Shown here: positions 41,941 through 60,000 of the stretch, one piece after another
Layout: each line of letters opens with the position of its first letter
How positions within the stretch are numbered: the first letter of the stretch is position 1
NCBI RefSeq assembly: GCF_019649055.1
Contig: NW_026570254.1
Span: 1,178,001 to 1,242,000, forward strand
DNA length: 64,000 nt
From: Paramacrobiotus metropolitanus
Lineage: Eukaryota > Tardigrada > Eutardigrada > Parachela > Macrobiotidae
Reading direction: 5' to 3'
Made by a program: the position numbers and the translations under genes
Notes under the pieces: generated by a model
Seen by the model: only the letters and a program-made list of their open reading frames with translations
Told to the model about the DNA's origin: nothing
The model's database searches: none

Positions 41941-44775
41941 GATGCCCAATGCTGTTACCAGATGGTCTGTTGAGTGTGCTCAGTCCTTGAACAAGAACGA
42001 AAACACGTCACAATAACGACCGAAATGTATCACAATATAATGACTGTTTTTAAACCTCTATTTTCTTTAACAAAACTTTGACAAAACAGTAACCAAAAGA
42101 ACCAAAGGATCCAATTGGACACTAAAATCAGGTAATCTACTGGATCCAAAATAGTTCTTGCTTCGTCGCATCGAATGAATCAACCAAAGGGGCCAGTTCA
42201 GTCGGCGGATTGTTTATGGCAAGCCGATGGTTACAACGTGTATATACTATAAGTACAGTGTACAGCCTCTCGACTCTTATTAAACCATAGAAGACAGACC
42301 GGGGCTACCAGAGCAAAAAAATTCTATTTATACACCAAAACCAAGTTGTTTCACAGCTCAGAATTACGAAATTCTGATAAGAGTGAAATCCCAAAAGTAA
42401 TGCTTGCACTTTGCATTTACCGTAAATAAACTATGTTAGCTACAGCTGTGCTGATGGAAAAGTACTTAATGTTTTGTCTCAAGTGGCTTCTCATTGCATG
42501 GGAATGTTAGCTATTTAGCTGTGGGTCGCCATCGTAGGGTGCCATAAGGCAGACCAGCGTTTATTTACATGATACTCTGTCCATTATCGTAAAAGGACTA
42601 GGGTAGACTAAAAGATCAAAGGTAACTCACGTTTTAAAATGGTAGATCGTTGACAAAATTTGTTCCTATAGACAATGTCGTTTACTTTAATTATGAAATT
42701 ATATTTTTCTTTGCAGTTTAATACTTACCTTATTGATTTGGTCATCTGTGGTCTTGTGGATACTGGATCGTGGTGCTGTAACGTGTAATGTTGTAACTGT
42801 GCATGGGCAGACAAAATGTGAAACGGTGGAACCTGATCGCGGAACTGGACTGGCTGTAGCACTCCGTCCTAACAAGATCGCAAAAACTCCATCTACCATT
42901 TGTGTTCCAGCTGATAGAATTCATAATTTGGATTGGGCATCGGAAGGCCGAAGAACACGTTTACTGGACAATGGAGCAGTGAGTTTTTTCACTGACTGTG
43001 ATCTGTAAAGCATGCAGCTGCAATAGGCATTCATTATCGTAGCTCATGTGAGATCGTATCCGAATAAGGAATGCGAGTACTGTATAGTTTTAGGATTATT
43101 TGTAATTTACAGTTTGAGGACTTAATTCACTGTCGTAATTCTGGTAGGAGGATATGACTGCAACTTCGCTTTTTCAGCTGCAGTGTTACTAATCAACTTA
43201 AAATTATGAGCCTTAATCAGTGTGTTTCTTCGATTTTTTTATACACTTTTATTCGTATTCAGAAGGAAAAAGTCTTAATGAAGTTAGTTGTAAGTTGTAA
43301 CTTATTGGTTATGGTATATATGCTAGTAACTGATTGTTATTATCACAAATTCATTACAAATTATTGTTAAAAATTGTTATGTATTCCAGAAACTCCTGAT
43401 GCATTCATTTGGTGGTTAAGCACTCCAGCCTTATTGAAATCAGGTGAGGATGTTATGTTTAGAGATTCAGCAGTCCGAACTAATGTGCAATTACTGCAAT
43501 ATCAATAGCAAGTAATAAAAGATAGCAGAATGGAAAGGGTTGAGGGACTGCTCCGTACAGGACGAGTATACGAAATTACAAGTTCAGCTCAATGTAATCA
43601 TTAACATTCCTTTTCTTGTTAGTTGGCTTACAATGTTAGATTTAAATATTAACATCTGCAGATATAAGGAATCACTCCTTGTCGAGATCTCAGACACAAT
43701 TGTTAAGGTTATGTATTTTAATTAGCGGCAGTATTATCAAAGTATTATATTGACGATGAAAAATTTTCCTTCTTTCCAGGTTCATTACACGGGGAACGCT
43801 CGCGTTTTGGTCTTGACGACTTTGAAGTGGCACGCAGTTCACAAAAGGTAAAAACAAATTACATTTGGCGAACTCTCACCCTTAATTTATGTTCAAAGAA
43901 TTCGGCTGCATCTATGCAGGCAGTGATAAGTAACTTAAGGACAGCATCTTGCAAAACGGTCTGTTAGTCGTTAGTAATAATCGGTTTACGACGAAATGTT
44001 TAATTTCCACGGATTGAATGTGTATGAAGGTTTGCATAGTTATTGCATTGTGATAAGCAGTTGCTGATAACCGCTTCTACCCGAAATGTTGTATGAGGCT
44101 CACATTTTCATTTTATTACGTGCATTATTCGACTCTTACTACAGTTGTCGCTACTTATTAGATGATGAGGTAGCACAGAAGTGCTTTTATAGGTGAGAAA
44201 TGAACTGAAATCGTGATTTGCTTACACAATAGCGTCTAACATTGCAAGTTGTTTTACCTCACGGCCTTAATAATTGTTTCTGGTTGTATTAATTGCATTA
44301 GTTCTGAATAGCTACCGTTTAACTAGATTTGATACCGTTTTGCACCTGTATTCTGTTTATGCGTATATTTCTTCGCTTAATGTTTCAGCGAAGCTAGTTT
44401 GTGTATGATTCTGTTCGAAATTTGCATAATTACTTCTTGCGCTTGATGGTGGGTAATATACCCGTTGCCCTCGATGTTGTGTACCGTACAGTAATTTTGT
44501 TTATTGAGACAGATTGAGACTGTTGTCGTGCAGAAGTTGTTATGGTTGGCTTGGCACATCAATGTTATCAATAAGGTGGTTTTTCGGCAACGTTTTTGTA
44601 ATTGTTTACTGTGAAAATGCGTAAAATTCGTACATAAGGTTTATGTAATAAAAATTCATATGCAGTATACTGAATTTGGACCCCTTCAATGAATTTGAAC
44701 GTTATTTTTTAGCATTGCACTCGCGTCTTAGTACTACGCCTTGAACACATTTTGTGCATTACAGAAGACCTCAGA
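41941..44775. promoter_or_regulatory. Divergent region CAPZB / aPKC
   Basis: About 2.8 kb. It should contain the CAPZB promoter at the left and the aPKC promoter and leader exons at the right. Two segments look like exons with good splice sites (42718-42978 and 43782-43848); neither could be joined in frame to the aPKC start. Elsewhere I see no gene. Confidence 0.4.
42718..42978 (+). CDS. Unassigned open exon upstream of aPKC
   Basis: I do not recognise this product. A TTTGCAG acceptor is followed by an 261-bp segment open in one frame up to a GTGAGT donor. The translation starts with a hydrophobic run (LILTLLIWSSVVLWILDRGA) and becomes hydrophilic (VHGQTKCETVEPDRG, RIHNLDWASEGRR, LLDNGA). 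Local GC is higher than in the flanks. There is no in-frame ATG, so an upstream exon would be needed. The next candidate exon, 43782-43848, joins in phase and gives VHYTGNARVLVLTTLKWHAV. It could be a separate gene, a 5' leader exon of aPKC, or chance. The reverse strand is also open. Confidence 0.25.
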
Positions 44776-48804
<4,029 letters not shown>

Positions 48805-51800
48805 ATTTCCTGCTGTCCTCTTTTCTGGAGTCGGTGCTCCATCGCTTCTGTCTGGCAAGTTGCAGTGGCTCATTCCTTTTAAAAATTCAAATCTAATTTA
48901 ACATTACTTGGTTTTTGCTTTTTCCTGTTTTTTTTTTTTATTTTCACGGTGGAATCAGAATATATTTTCGCTTGTCTGGTAATGCTAAGGTAGCCACTTT
49001 TTGTGGCAGATGATCTTCACATTCAGCTTACTTTGTCTTGTTGTTCTAGGTGGATGCTTGTTCTTCTCCCATTTTGCGAACCAAAGAACTTTTTTTACCG
49101 TCTGGCAGCTGTTTTGAGCTATGTTTTAATATTGTCGGTAGTTTCAATTTTATCGGAAATTTTGAATCTTTTGAATATATTTCTATTGACAATGCCGTTA
49201 CGCTTCAAGCCCGGTTTTGTATTCCTGCCTTTTTTAATCGTCTTCCTTTGCCTGAAAATACCGCCTTTTTAAACTATTTTTTTGTTTGGTTTTATGAATT
49301 CGCTTTGTAACTTCATTATATGGCTTTTGCTACGAGTACAGTTTTATCTTTATTGTTAGACAAATAGCATGGTGTTACAATAAATAACGCATTGACTTTG
49401 TTAGACACTGATACTGATTGTAAATTCCGTAGTATCCGTAGAAGTTCAAAGGAGGCATTTCATGGTGATATTGGCCTTCTTATTTGAAACAACTAGTGGT
49501 ACGCAAAATTTGGCAGCGAAAACGCAGCGGCGTGATTGTTTGGAAAGTTTTGATAAATGCGATCGGAAGTCGCACCGTACGGTTTTCTGGCTGCATTCGA
49601 TTCAAAGGAATGTTGCAGGAAGGTCAAACTTTATCACTGTCGTGATCTATGCGATCTGCTCGTTCACCTTTCTTTATCAGCCTTGTTTACATGCGCTGCA
49701 CCAGTGTGCCAGATATAGACTGTAGTGTTCTATTTTGAATTTACGGTATCTCTTGCAAACCGTAATCGGTTTGAGGTGCAGTGAAGGATAACGAGGCCAT
49801 TAAATTTCCATATATTGGAGAATTCATAACGTTCTACTTCCGCTTTAATGCGATATCGTTGTCTGCCTTGCATGTCAATGCCATTTCAATCTCCCCAGCG
49901 ATCAGTCGTCGTCTCTAGCCCGTACGCCACCGTCGAAATATGAACCGGCGCGGCTAACACAGCAGCCGCTGTGCCAACAGCGGCAAGCAGAAGCGTACCA
50001 TCCTTTGCCGACTACCGGAACTGTCGGCAATTTTTCCTAGTGCTTTTACGTGACGTAACATGACTGCAGTCTGCAAGTTATCGACGAACTTGTCGTTGTT
50101 GTAACGTGTCTCGCTTTTCCAGGGGACTTTCATTTCCATGAATTGTGTATACTTCACTTATTGAATCGGCAAATGTGTTCGTAAACTGGAATGGTTCCAT
50201 TAAATTCTGTATACTATGTATAACGTGTTCACACAGACGCACGGTGCGGTTATTATTGTATTTCTTTATCCGGCCATAATTCGGGTGTATCCCATAGTCT
50301 ACCAGGGATAGTTTTGTTAAAATTTGAAGTCTGGAAATCTCTTCCGTTAGTATAGTATGCATGAGAGCCAGAGATTGTTCCCATTCCCGAAGGGATCTGG
50401 TGTAACCGTGTAGCTATAGCAAACACTGTCAAAATTTACAGGAATTAATTTGGACGTACTGGTATTAACCTGAAAACTTTCTCATGTTTTAAAAAGTGCG
50501 CGCAACAAATGTTTAACCGAATCTGAAAGCACCAGTGCGGTCGGTGTCTGCGATAACTGTTTAAAGTTCCCTTTTATCTTTTTGCAACCAACACAAAACA
50601 TTTAAAACTCGCCGACTCGTACACAGCTGACAACGATAACATTGACAATAAAGACCGTTTTGCACTAAAGCTTTTTTTAAATCTTCTTTCATACCGTAAT
50701 TTAGAAAATTTGCTGAATGAATTGACCGTATAAATTTGGGCCTTTGCGTGCCACATAAGCCATGTTATTGTGTCCTTGCGAGTTTCGACGGTAAGGAAAA
50801 AATGTGTACACTGTAGTACGAAATTAACTACAGTTATAACTTATAGTACATACGGTACGCGTTACGACTGTTCTGGATTCTGGTTAAATTTTAAGCATTT
50901 CTTTCGAAAACACTGCATCAAAATGAATAATGTTCGATTTTAAACTCAAATTCATGATTTTCTTTGTGTTTCATCATTTCAATACAGGAAGCATCTACAG
51001 TGTTAACTATTAACGTAAGATATTAACAGCAGAAGAAACAGCCGTTCTGCGACGATACAAACAAAGCAGACCCTGGTATTACGAGTACAACCACAGACAT
51101 ACATAAATGAATGGGCTTTGCAAGCGCATACGCGAGATCATTGCTACCCTGTGCATGGGTCTTGACTACCAACGTTGCCGCAGACGGAAAGCCAGACTCG
51201 AGGCGCAGGTCGTGGTTTACTGCCGCTTGTTTTGGTCCGGCTTTGTACGGCCCTGATTTCCTGAACATGCGTAGACAGTGAATTATTTTGGGAATTCTGA
51301 AGTGGCGTTTTCAGTTCTGCAAAGTTAACCTTTCCATTTTTGTTAAAACAAATAATTTTATAATTAATGTCGCAAACTAGCTGCAATATAATTCAATTTT
51401 ATTGTTGAAATCTGGTGTTTTATGGATGCTGGATGGCTTATTCAGCGATGTAGAACAGCGGCTGCAAGAAAGCCGGTATTCGACTGCACCGCAAATTATG
51501 ACCGTAGATGCCCGGGCAGTGTGTGAGCCAGACTCGGTTGCGTAATGACATTGTCGGCATCTCTATTGGTGGCGCTGCCAAACCACACCCCATTCAGCCA
51601 AAAGCAGTCTGGCGGTCGTCGTAAGCCAGCAAACAGTCACACGGTTTCACAACTGCTGCAAATGTGTTAAGCACTGTACCGGAGATCTGTGAAAATGGTA
51701 TTCTGAATTTTGAGTTCTCGCCATGGCTCGTTGAGATTTTACGTTAAAAACAAGTTTTTTTATTTTTAACAGACCTTTTTTGATTCAGTTTTAGAGGAGC

Positions 51801-54051
51801 ACCTCGGGATACTGGAACATGACCGCCTGATCGGTAAGAAAGCATAATTTATAATTACTTGCTTACTTTTTACTAGTTTCGAGGTGTTAGGAGTTGACTC
51901 AATAATAAATCATAGTTGAGATTTACTTGAGAACTGACAGGTTACGATTGAGACCTTAACAGGTTACCATTTGTTCGCGAAACGGGGACTTCAGTTTAGA
52001 TTTTTATAATTTTAATGTGCGGTTGAGCTGGAGCAGACAGATATAAGCGGGCTTAAACGTGAATATCACTGCGATTGCTGGGTTTAATTAATGCGCATTG
52101 TTACGCTCCGGTTATCCCCTACATTTATCATTTTACGTGTTCTGCGTAATGCGTTTTGTAATTGTTTAAGACATTCAGTTTGACTCCTTTTAAGAAAGCC
52201 GTGTCAGTTAAGGTAACATGAGGATACGGCTAGTTGTAGTTGTAGTCTGTACTCTGTAGTAGTGTAGTTACGCTGTTGTTTTCAAAACTTATGCTATATA
52301 ATGGGGAGTAGCTTGTTTCGACACGTTGAGCTTTAATTGGCTTTACACCGAAATTACTTTCACGGTGCATACAGAAGAGAAGCATCGTTTTTCGTTTCGA
52401 TCGATGAGGAGCAAAACTGCAATCATGGCAGCGAAAAAGTTGGATAAAGTGAACACGGTATGCGTAGTATCAAGTAGTATGTACAATTGCCCTACACAGA
52501 GACAGTTCACAGAATGGTAGCACATAGGCGGTTTCCAAGAATTATTTACTCTCGATCGGCAACTGTGAGTGGCTTGACGTATGTGTAATAACATCGGCGT
52601 ATACGATCGACCCACAAGCGCCACAAGTAGGCAGTCGGCGGTTCCGTTCGCCGCTTGGAATCTTTCGAGCAGACAGGATTTAGTTTTAACGGCATGCAGG
52701 CAATCGTGTGTAGTGCATGGACCATGCTTTAGCCTTTTCAATAAGCAGCATCGAAATGTTACCACTAATTCGATAATGTTTAGAACTTTAGCGATATTGT
52801 GATCTGCACGTAGTTGTTGCAAAAGCATTACAATTTCGTAAAAAATACCTGAAACCGATGGGGTCGCACATATATCACTTACAATCTATGCGATAAAGTA
52901 TTGTATGGAAGCATGTCACCGTCATAAACTGGTAGTGTGGTCTGGTGTGTTAGCGTGGCGCGGTACCTGGTCTTTCATTCCGTTACCGGTAGAAACCTAA
53001 GCAAACGGTAAAACCAAATGGTAAAAGCCCCAGTGAGTCCTTGACCGAATCTGATCCGGTTATATATATCGTGATTAGCTCTAGCCTCGCATAAGCATTG
53101 TTGTACTCTGGCAGAATGCACCGGTCTTGTGCTGCGCACTACTCTGGACCAGATTGACCAGAATGATTAAGCATACCCAGACATCAGATTGGCGTTGTAG
53201 TTTTTGGTGAAAGATTGACAAAAGATAGGTAACGCGTACACATACTGTAATGTACGCTTGTACGGTATTTGATAGCGTTCTATCACTTCTGTGTATGATG
53301 CAGTACATAGGGTAGAAAGAATTCCTTGCAATGATGTGGCCATGCTGCTGTCCGCATTTGAAAGACTCTAGTATCTGTGTTTTACCACAATTAAGGGGTG
53401 ATTGACGCATTGTTTACCGACGTGTTCGACTTGAAAGGACGTACAGACTGTAGACGTGATGTCTGTCTGGCCAGTTGTACTTAAAACCAGACTGCTATGA
53501 GCTCGTGTTATTTGGGATTTAAACACTTGGCCCTGCTTCGGCGATCAATACAGATGCCGCATCAGTGCGTATTCGCAGCTCCGTGAGTCTCCATCTACGC
53601 TAGCGCGTGTTCATGCTGTAGTCTGTATTCACAGCGTACTGTAAATACACCATAGTGACCATACGGTCCTCGCGATGCGTACTACTTCTGGTTTGAGAAA
53701 GATTTCTGCTTACGTTTAACAATTTTACCTATAAATCCATAGTGGGTAATCATTAAGTTAACCGATTATTATTTTGTGTTCGGTCGTCGTGTTGTGGCAA
53801 ATGTACCTTTTGCAGTTACCAGTATGGAATGAAATGCGTAAGAATAATGTTTGCTCTCTCTAGTAGTGTTAAGACCTGAAGTTAAATGTTAGAAAATAAT
53901 TTATTGTTGTTATTTTTTCAGGCATTGCATTGCGTTCATCGTTTGGACAGTTGCCGTACTCTCTCTGGGTGTAATAGTGTTTCGCGTGGAGCTGACGTGA
54001 GAAAAGAAGGAGGACAAGTGCGATTTGTTTGTTGTTTTGTCCTTAGTATGG
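48805..54051. other. 5.2-kb noncoding stretch between aPKC and SKI
   Basis: It begins with the aPKC 3' untranslated region; AATAAA at 49379-49384 is a plausible end. A T-rich, accidentally open segment lies at 49000-49310. The rest, to about 53920, shows no protein family I can identify. The last part (after a TTTTTTCAG acceptor near 53921) is probably a noncoding leader exon of SKI. This is likely upstream regulatory DNA of SKI. Confidence 0.45.
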
Positions 54052-54065
54052 ATGTTGTCATCTGA
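54048..54065 (+). promoter_or_regulatory. Short uORF overlapping the SKI start codon
   Basis: ATG GAT GTT GTC ATC TGA begins four bases before the SKI-frame ATG at 54052 and reads another frame. If both lie in the leader, initiation at the first ATG would compete with the main start. The upstream CCTTAG at 54041-54046 could instead be a splice acceptor directly before it. Confidence 0.35.
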
Positions 54066-57000
54066 CCACGGCGGCGACAGCACAATGTCCAGCAACAGTG
54101 GAACTAAGAGCCCGACTGCCTTAATCACTAATCCTCACCTCAAGAAAGTTTTGAAGACATATGCGCAGACCGCCATGAGTAGCTTGAGTGGGCCGGGAAG
54201 TTTCCAGAATGCATGGAGCACTTCAGATGGTAAGATGATCACCACGTCGACGAGCACCAGTAATACTTCAGGAGGTCGCGCGGTCATCCATCCTCCGACG
54301 CCCTCGTCGATAATCAAGTCACCGAAGCCAGTCGGACGAAAGGACAGCGTGTCCGACAAGGAATTTATCGCTACTGCAGCCCATCAGCCACCGTTTCCCA
54401 TTCAGCCGGCACCCATTTTTTTCCAACCGGAGCAGACTTCCAGTGAGCGTTCTGAGACCATTTTCGAGGGTCATAATATATCATATTTTTGTGTTGGTGG
54501 GGAAAAGCGGTTGTGTCTACCGCAATTATTGAACACAGTGTTATCGACACGTTCTCTGGAGGAAATTAATGCTGTATGTGAGGAACTGCGCATTTATCTG
54601 CCGCAGTGTACCGGAGCACAGTTGGACTGCCTTAAGGCTTCTACGATTCTTCCATCCAGTGCACCTAGCTGTGGTTTGATCACGTTAACGGACGCTGAGC
54701 GCCTGTGCGGTGCACTAATGCATCGTAAGCCTGATCATCGCTTTCAGATTGCTAATAGGGAGAAATGCCGCCATTTTCCCATCGTGCACCGGAGTTTCGG
54801 AGAGATTCGCGGTGAATGCTTTCTGGACTTGTACGTTAATCCCGATGCGCCTTGCATTGAGTGCCAGGACCGGGACTGTCGTGGACTCTTTTCACCACGC
54901 CACTTTGTTGTGCACACACATCCACGATCAATGGAGCAGGGTGTGTGCCATTGGGGCTTCGATTCTGCTCGCTGGAGACACTATGTATTGATCCCGGAAG
55001 AGGAAGAGATCGGCCAGGACGCTCACAGTCGGTGCAGGGTGCTACTGGAAGAACTGAAGAGTAAATCATTCGATGACGCCGGCAATGTACAGACAAAGCG
55101 CACTATGAGCTTCTCGGGAAAAATTGGATCGGTAAGTTACTGCCCCAAAAAAAGTTGAGTTAGCCTAGAATTCAAAACAAGTCACAAGCAAAGCGCCGCT
55201 GAAGGACGGTCCCGTAGTGTAGAAGCAGTCTCAGTTTAGTACTTCATTTACTAGTAAGTAGTAACAGAGCATTTTTTTCTGCATTTTTATGGTCTTACTG
55301 TTACGCCAGTTACGGTGTTGCCATTAAAGTTTAATTATGCCGACATCGTTACAGCAGCCGCCAATGTACCTATGCGACATCTGGTGCGCCGTGAATTTAT
55401 GAAACTCGTGTTCGTATGCTTAGTGCTTACCTATCGCTGATTGCACTGAACCGACTGGTGAGGCATTATAACAGCGCTGCCAATATCATGTAGGCGGATG
55501 CCCTGAGCGATAACAGTGGCAACGAAGCCAACTGGAGGTTTTCTGTGTATTTGTGTCCATGGTGCTCTTACTGCATGTGCTCGAACAAATATGACAGCTC
55601 GACAAGCGAAACAGAACAATTTTTACGTTTTATAGCTGCATTTTGGTGGTTGAGAACGCATTTTACCCCTTTCATCTTGTTGGATTCCATAGCTACGTAC
55701 AAATAGCGAAAGTTTTAAAAACCCTTGAGTATTTGAAGTTTTTTTGCATCACACCGCGGCATCAGATGGATGTTTTCAGTAAAAGCGATGCATATCAGAC
55801 AAACAGTCGAATATCTAATTTTGCTTTCTTAAAAGAATATTTCGCATTTGTGTTGTGGTTTCAGCTGTAATTTAATTTGTATTTGCATGTGCATTGATGT
55901 TTATAATTTTTTGCTCGCCTTTTATCTTATTGTTAATGCTGATTTAGTCTTGTTACTGCTCTTATCCAGAAACGTCTGATTGATTTACCTTTACATTTTT
56001 GTTGTAAATCGTAAAAAAATTTTACTTGTTGATCTCAGTTTAGGTTTAAACATATTACTATGTTTAATACATCAGCTTCTCTTGGGTTTGAAGCGATCTT
56101 CTTAAGCAGTAGCAGCCAGAGTAATTCGCAGGCATCTGCAGTTTGCCGTGCTCTTGCTCTGCGGTATTTGGCAGCAGTTCAAAATCAAGCAAAAGCAAGT
56201 TAGATCTTTCTACGCATATTCGTTATGGTGTTGAATAATTAGCTGCAGAAGGAAATAGTGTGTGTGGTGTAGTGCTTGCGTTGAGACTTCAGTGCGGTAA
56301 TGTGCGACGTAAACGGGGGATTATATATGTTCAGTGTGTATGTCCGTGGTGTCTGAAAACTTTGTACCTACAGTACAGTATTGAGATTTTGCAATGAAGC
56401 CGACGCTAAAAAGCCGCATAGTCTGCCAGACGAAGTGCATTTAGCCTCTGTGCAATAGCTGTCTAGGAAAACTTTAAAATCGTCACACTGTGCAGAAATG
56501 ATAGGCTGATTGAGAAAATACGCTGAGTTGGTTGTAAATGCAGATCGGCATACAGCCATTTGGATGAAATTGAGTTTAACGAGTTTTTTCCCTTGGAATT
56601 GCTTTTCCGCAACTGGAATCGATCAGTAGGAAAGCGATGATGTTAAATGCGAATGACATGCTCAACACAGCGGTAGCTGCCTGTCATGCCCGGCATGCTC
56701 TGTAGTATGTCGCTAGACTGCAGCAGCAGCATGTTGTAAATTTACAAGGCGGCAGGTTTTTGCCGCATGTTGTTCTGGACCAGTTTAAAGTATCATAAAA
56801 GTGCTGACGACGGCCCAGAAGCTGTAGGCCTTAAAATTTTGAATTTTTGAAAATGTGCCAGGTTACGGCCAGACTAGCGACATCGACGTTAGACTATACC
56901 AAATTAGTGCTTTTGGTACATGGGAAAGTGATAGGTTGCTTGACTAATTCCAAAGCAGTGAGATATTGTTTAAGGATAATAATAATGCTAGTTTTTATAT

Positions 57001-60000
57001 CTAGAAAAAGTTGCTACAGGCTTTGACGAAATTATACCGGTAATGGTGATTAGTAAGTATTCATATGTTCAGGTCTGTAGATCGGACTTTAAGGCTATGG
57101 AGACTGTAGACGCGTTAGGTCAAAAATTGTTTATTTTCTTAGCCGACTCACTCTCTTATATTCTGAATGGGTTCACTATGGTCTTGTTGCAAAGCATTGG
57201 AACATATTGTAAATGGAAAATTGCACAGTGTTGTGATATCGATATTCAGATGTTGCACAACAGGTTTCGGTCAGCTCGGTTCACCTGTTATTGACATTTC
57301 CTTTGCATTTGTGAGTTTCTTTTTCGAGGTCTCGTTGTACGTTTCGTGCCGGTGTAAGTTTATATACATACGTAGGTACTTGGCCTAGGTAGTAGTCTAT
57401 AATGGTATGTGAACTGTCTCGTCTATCGTGGTTGTGTGTCTGTGTGGCGCCAACCGGCCGGGGTTTCATGTAAAAAATGATAATTACCGTTCGATGAGAA
57501 GGATGATGGATTGTTTTTCATTAGAGCATAACACACAGTAAGAACAAAGCTGTCAGTTGAACTGATAACATCTAGCGCGTCTAAATGATGAGAGGATCTT
57601 ATCGAATTGATGGCGCTTTTGTTGGTTGTAATCTGCAATTTGTGCCCTTAATCTTCTACCGCGTGAGAGTTTTTATCGATAAATATCATCGATTGTGAAA
57701 GTGCCGCAGAGCGCTGACATGAGATATTGTACTCGTAGTTTCGTAGTTTTTATTTGGTATATTTGTATATCTAATATGCTAGCGATGCTACAGTTAGCAT
57801 TGAAAGATACTTTTGTTTTACAATTGTTAAAATCGCGGTGATTTTGCTATCTGGAGATAAAGAAGTGCTGATTTAAAATGATGATGTAAAGTGGGAGTAC
57901 TTCTCCGGCAGAATAATTTCCATAGAAGTACTAAATTATGGCCTTAAAGGTTTTTAAGTTACAGAAAATGTCATATCGAAGAAAGAACACTCCAGTAACG
58001 TCGAGAATTGAGATCTGTCACCGACGCGATAACAATAGCTGCCTCAACCCTGCCTGTAATTCTGAAGTACTTACTGCATTACAGAAACCTAAGCTTGTTT
58101 GACCAAACTTGGAAAATAATAGACCCACCTTGTCGTTTTGATATTAGTGATGAATTAGCTCTGGTTAGTCGTGGAAGACGAAGAAAACTTGTCTTTGTGG
58201 ATTATAAATGACAATACGCAAAGCATTCATTCATTAGCCGTGGATCGTTATGAATATAATTTTATGCTGCCTACTGGTTCTGTCTTATGGAGCAAGCTGA
58301 TGGTGGTGTTCATCTGTTAGATTTTCATTCGGTACAGTAGCTTCTGCGGAATGCAGAACTGCAGAAACAAAGGTTGCAGTTTTTATGCACATCTTGTTCA
58401 TGAAAATATTGTTTTACAGTTGGTATGGACAGATATGCAGCTAAATATAGTTATACAGATAATAGATTTCTTTTGCTTCGTTTATTTGTGTATACGTATA
58501 ACTGGTCACTAATATTGAAAACCGTAACTAGTGTCTTGATGTGGATTTAATAAAACGTTCGTATGGAAGGGTGGGGCGGAAATGATCATTAACAACGGGC
58601 TGAGCAGTAAGCAGCTAATTTTAATACAACTTTGAAGTTTGAACATTCCACAAGTACATTTGCAAACCGCGTAGGTACAGACTACAGATGGTGGTACAAA
58701 AAGAAACATGGATCTGATGCCAGTTTCAGCCTTCATCTTTCTGATGGTCGTACTAATTAATAATAATTTGAAGAAAGATTACTGGTTGCAGACGATGGTC
58801 TTATTTTGGTGGCATAGGCTGTTATTCAAGCTCTTACCGACATGTACATTTTACAGTATCTGTGCAATAACCGTCATGAACCATATGGTTGTAACGGTCT
58901 ACTGCTGCAATAGGTCGATGAAATTTGACGCAGAACTTATTGTTAGCCCTTAAGCATCGTCAGAACAAGAAAGAAAATTGTGCGAAAGAAACAGTTTTGC
59001 AGTTTCATTATATTCGAGCTATTTTTTTTGTATTAATCAAGCGTCGACAAATTTCCTTATATTTTTCTCTGTACTGTTCTTGTGCTGAAATACATACAAT
59101 TTGATGGCAATTAAATGATATCCTGTATAGTAAAGGTGCCGTAACGACCTTATTTCAACAGCGGCATTCAAAGTCTCATGACCGTCGCTTTGGCAGACAG
59201 TGTAATTAGATTTCTGACTGACTGTTATGCAACTAATGCAAGACAGTCTCAATTGCGTGTCTGTGGAAGAAAAATGGAAAAGTTAGGGAAAAGGAAATGT
59301 TGAGGAAAAGGAAAAAATGCTGGGGAATTTAGAAAAATCAGATAGAGCGCGAAATTTTTGAATTTGTGTATAGTTCATAGTTGGTACTTGGTATGTATGG
59401 TGGCTGATTAAGCTCTGCTGGCGTCTTGATTAAGCTTTGCTGTAGTTTGTAATACAGATGCTGTTGCTAACGGAAATATTATCAGAAGTGAACGTATTTG
59501 TGCTTCTTTTCCTCCTTTCCACTTAGGATTTCAAAAATGCAGCAGTTTGAAATGCGGAAGTAGAATCGCTGTGAAGCAGGGAAGAGTAAAAAGCCGTACC
59601 GTTCATAACCTTATCATTCTGTTTCGAATGGCGATATTTTTAAGTGTATGAGTACAATATCAGTACAATACGGATTGTTTCAATTTTGCAATGTAGAGAA
59701 TGTGGTGTGTGCTGTTACCAGTGGATCGTTGTGGTCGTACCGATCGGTTGGTGGCGGCTTTTTAATGCTCGTGTTATTATGTGTCTGACAGGAAACTCGA
59801 ATTACCACATTTGATCGTTGCGTTTGTTGAGACGGAATTAGACCTCACCGTCAGATGTTTTTCTCTGCTACTATGCTGCTGTACCGGGAATATTTTGAAC
59901 ACTCTGACAGTTTAAGTTGTCTGTACCAACTCGAAGGAAACTTAACAGCGGTAACTAGCTCGATATTTTTACGATCGTGTTCGAATTTTTTCAGACTTGA

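Noticed and set aside
42699-42924. Minus-strand frames opposite the orphan exon upstream of aPKC
   Set aside because: The splice-like borders (TTTGCAG and GTGAGT) fit the plus strand only.
49003-49310. Hydrophobic open frames downstream of aPKC that look like a membrane protein
   Set aside because: The stretch is T-rich, so Phe/Leu/Val codons arise automatically in several frames. It fits the 3' untranslated region of aPKC better.
50078-50362. 94-codon minus-strand frame
   Set aside because: Looks weakly protein-like, but there are no recognisable motifs or supporting exons. Not enough to call a gene.
52343-52828. 161-codon minus-strand open frame between aPKC and SKI
   Set aside because: Composition is Cys/Leu/His-rich without recognisable motifs, it lacks splice context, and it lies in a region with no other coding signal. 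Its length is possible by chance in 64 kb read in six frames.
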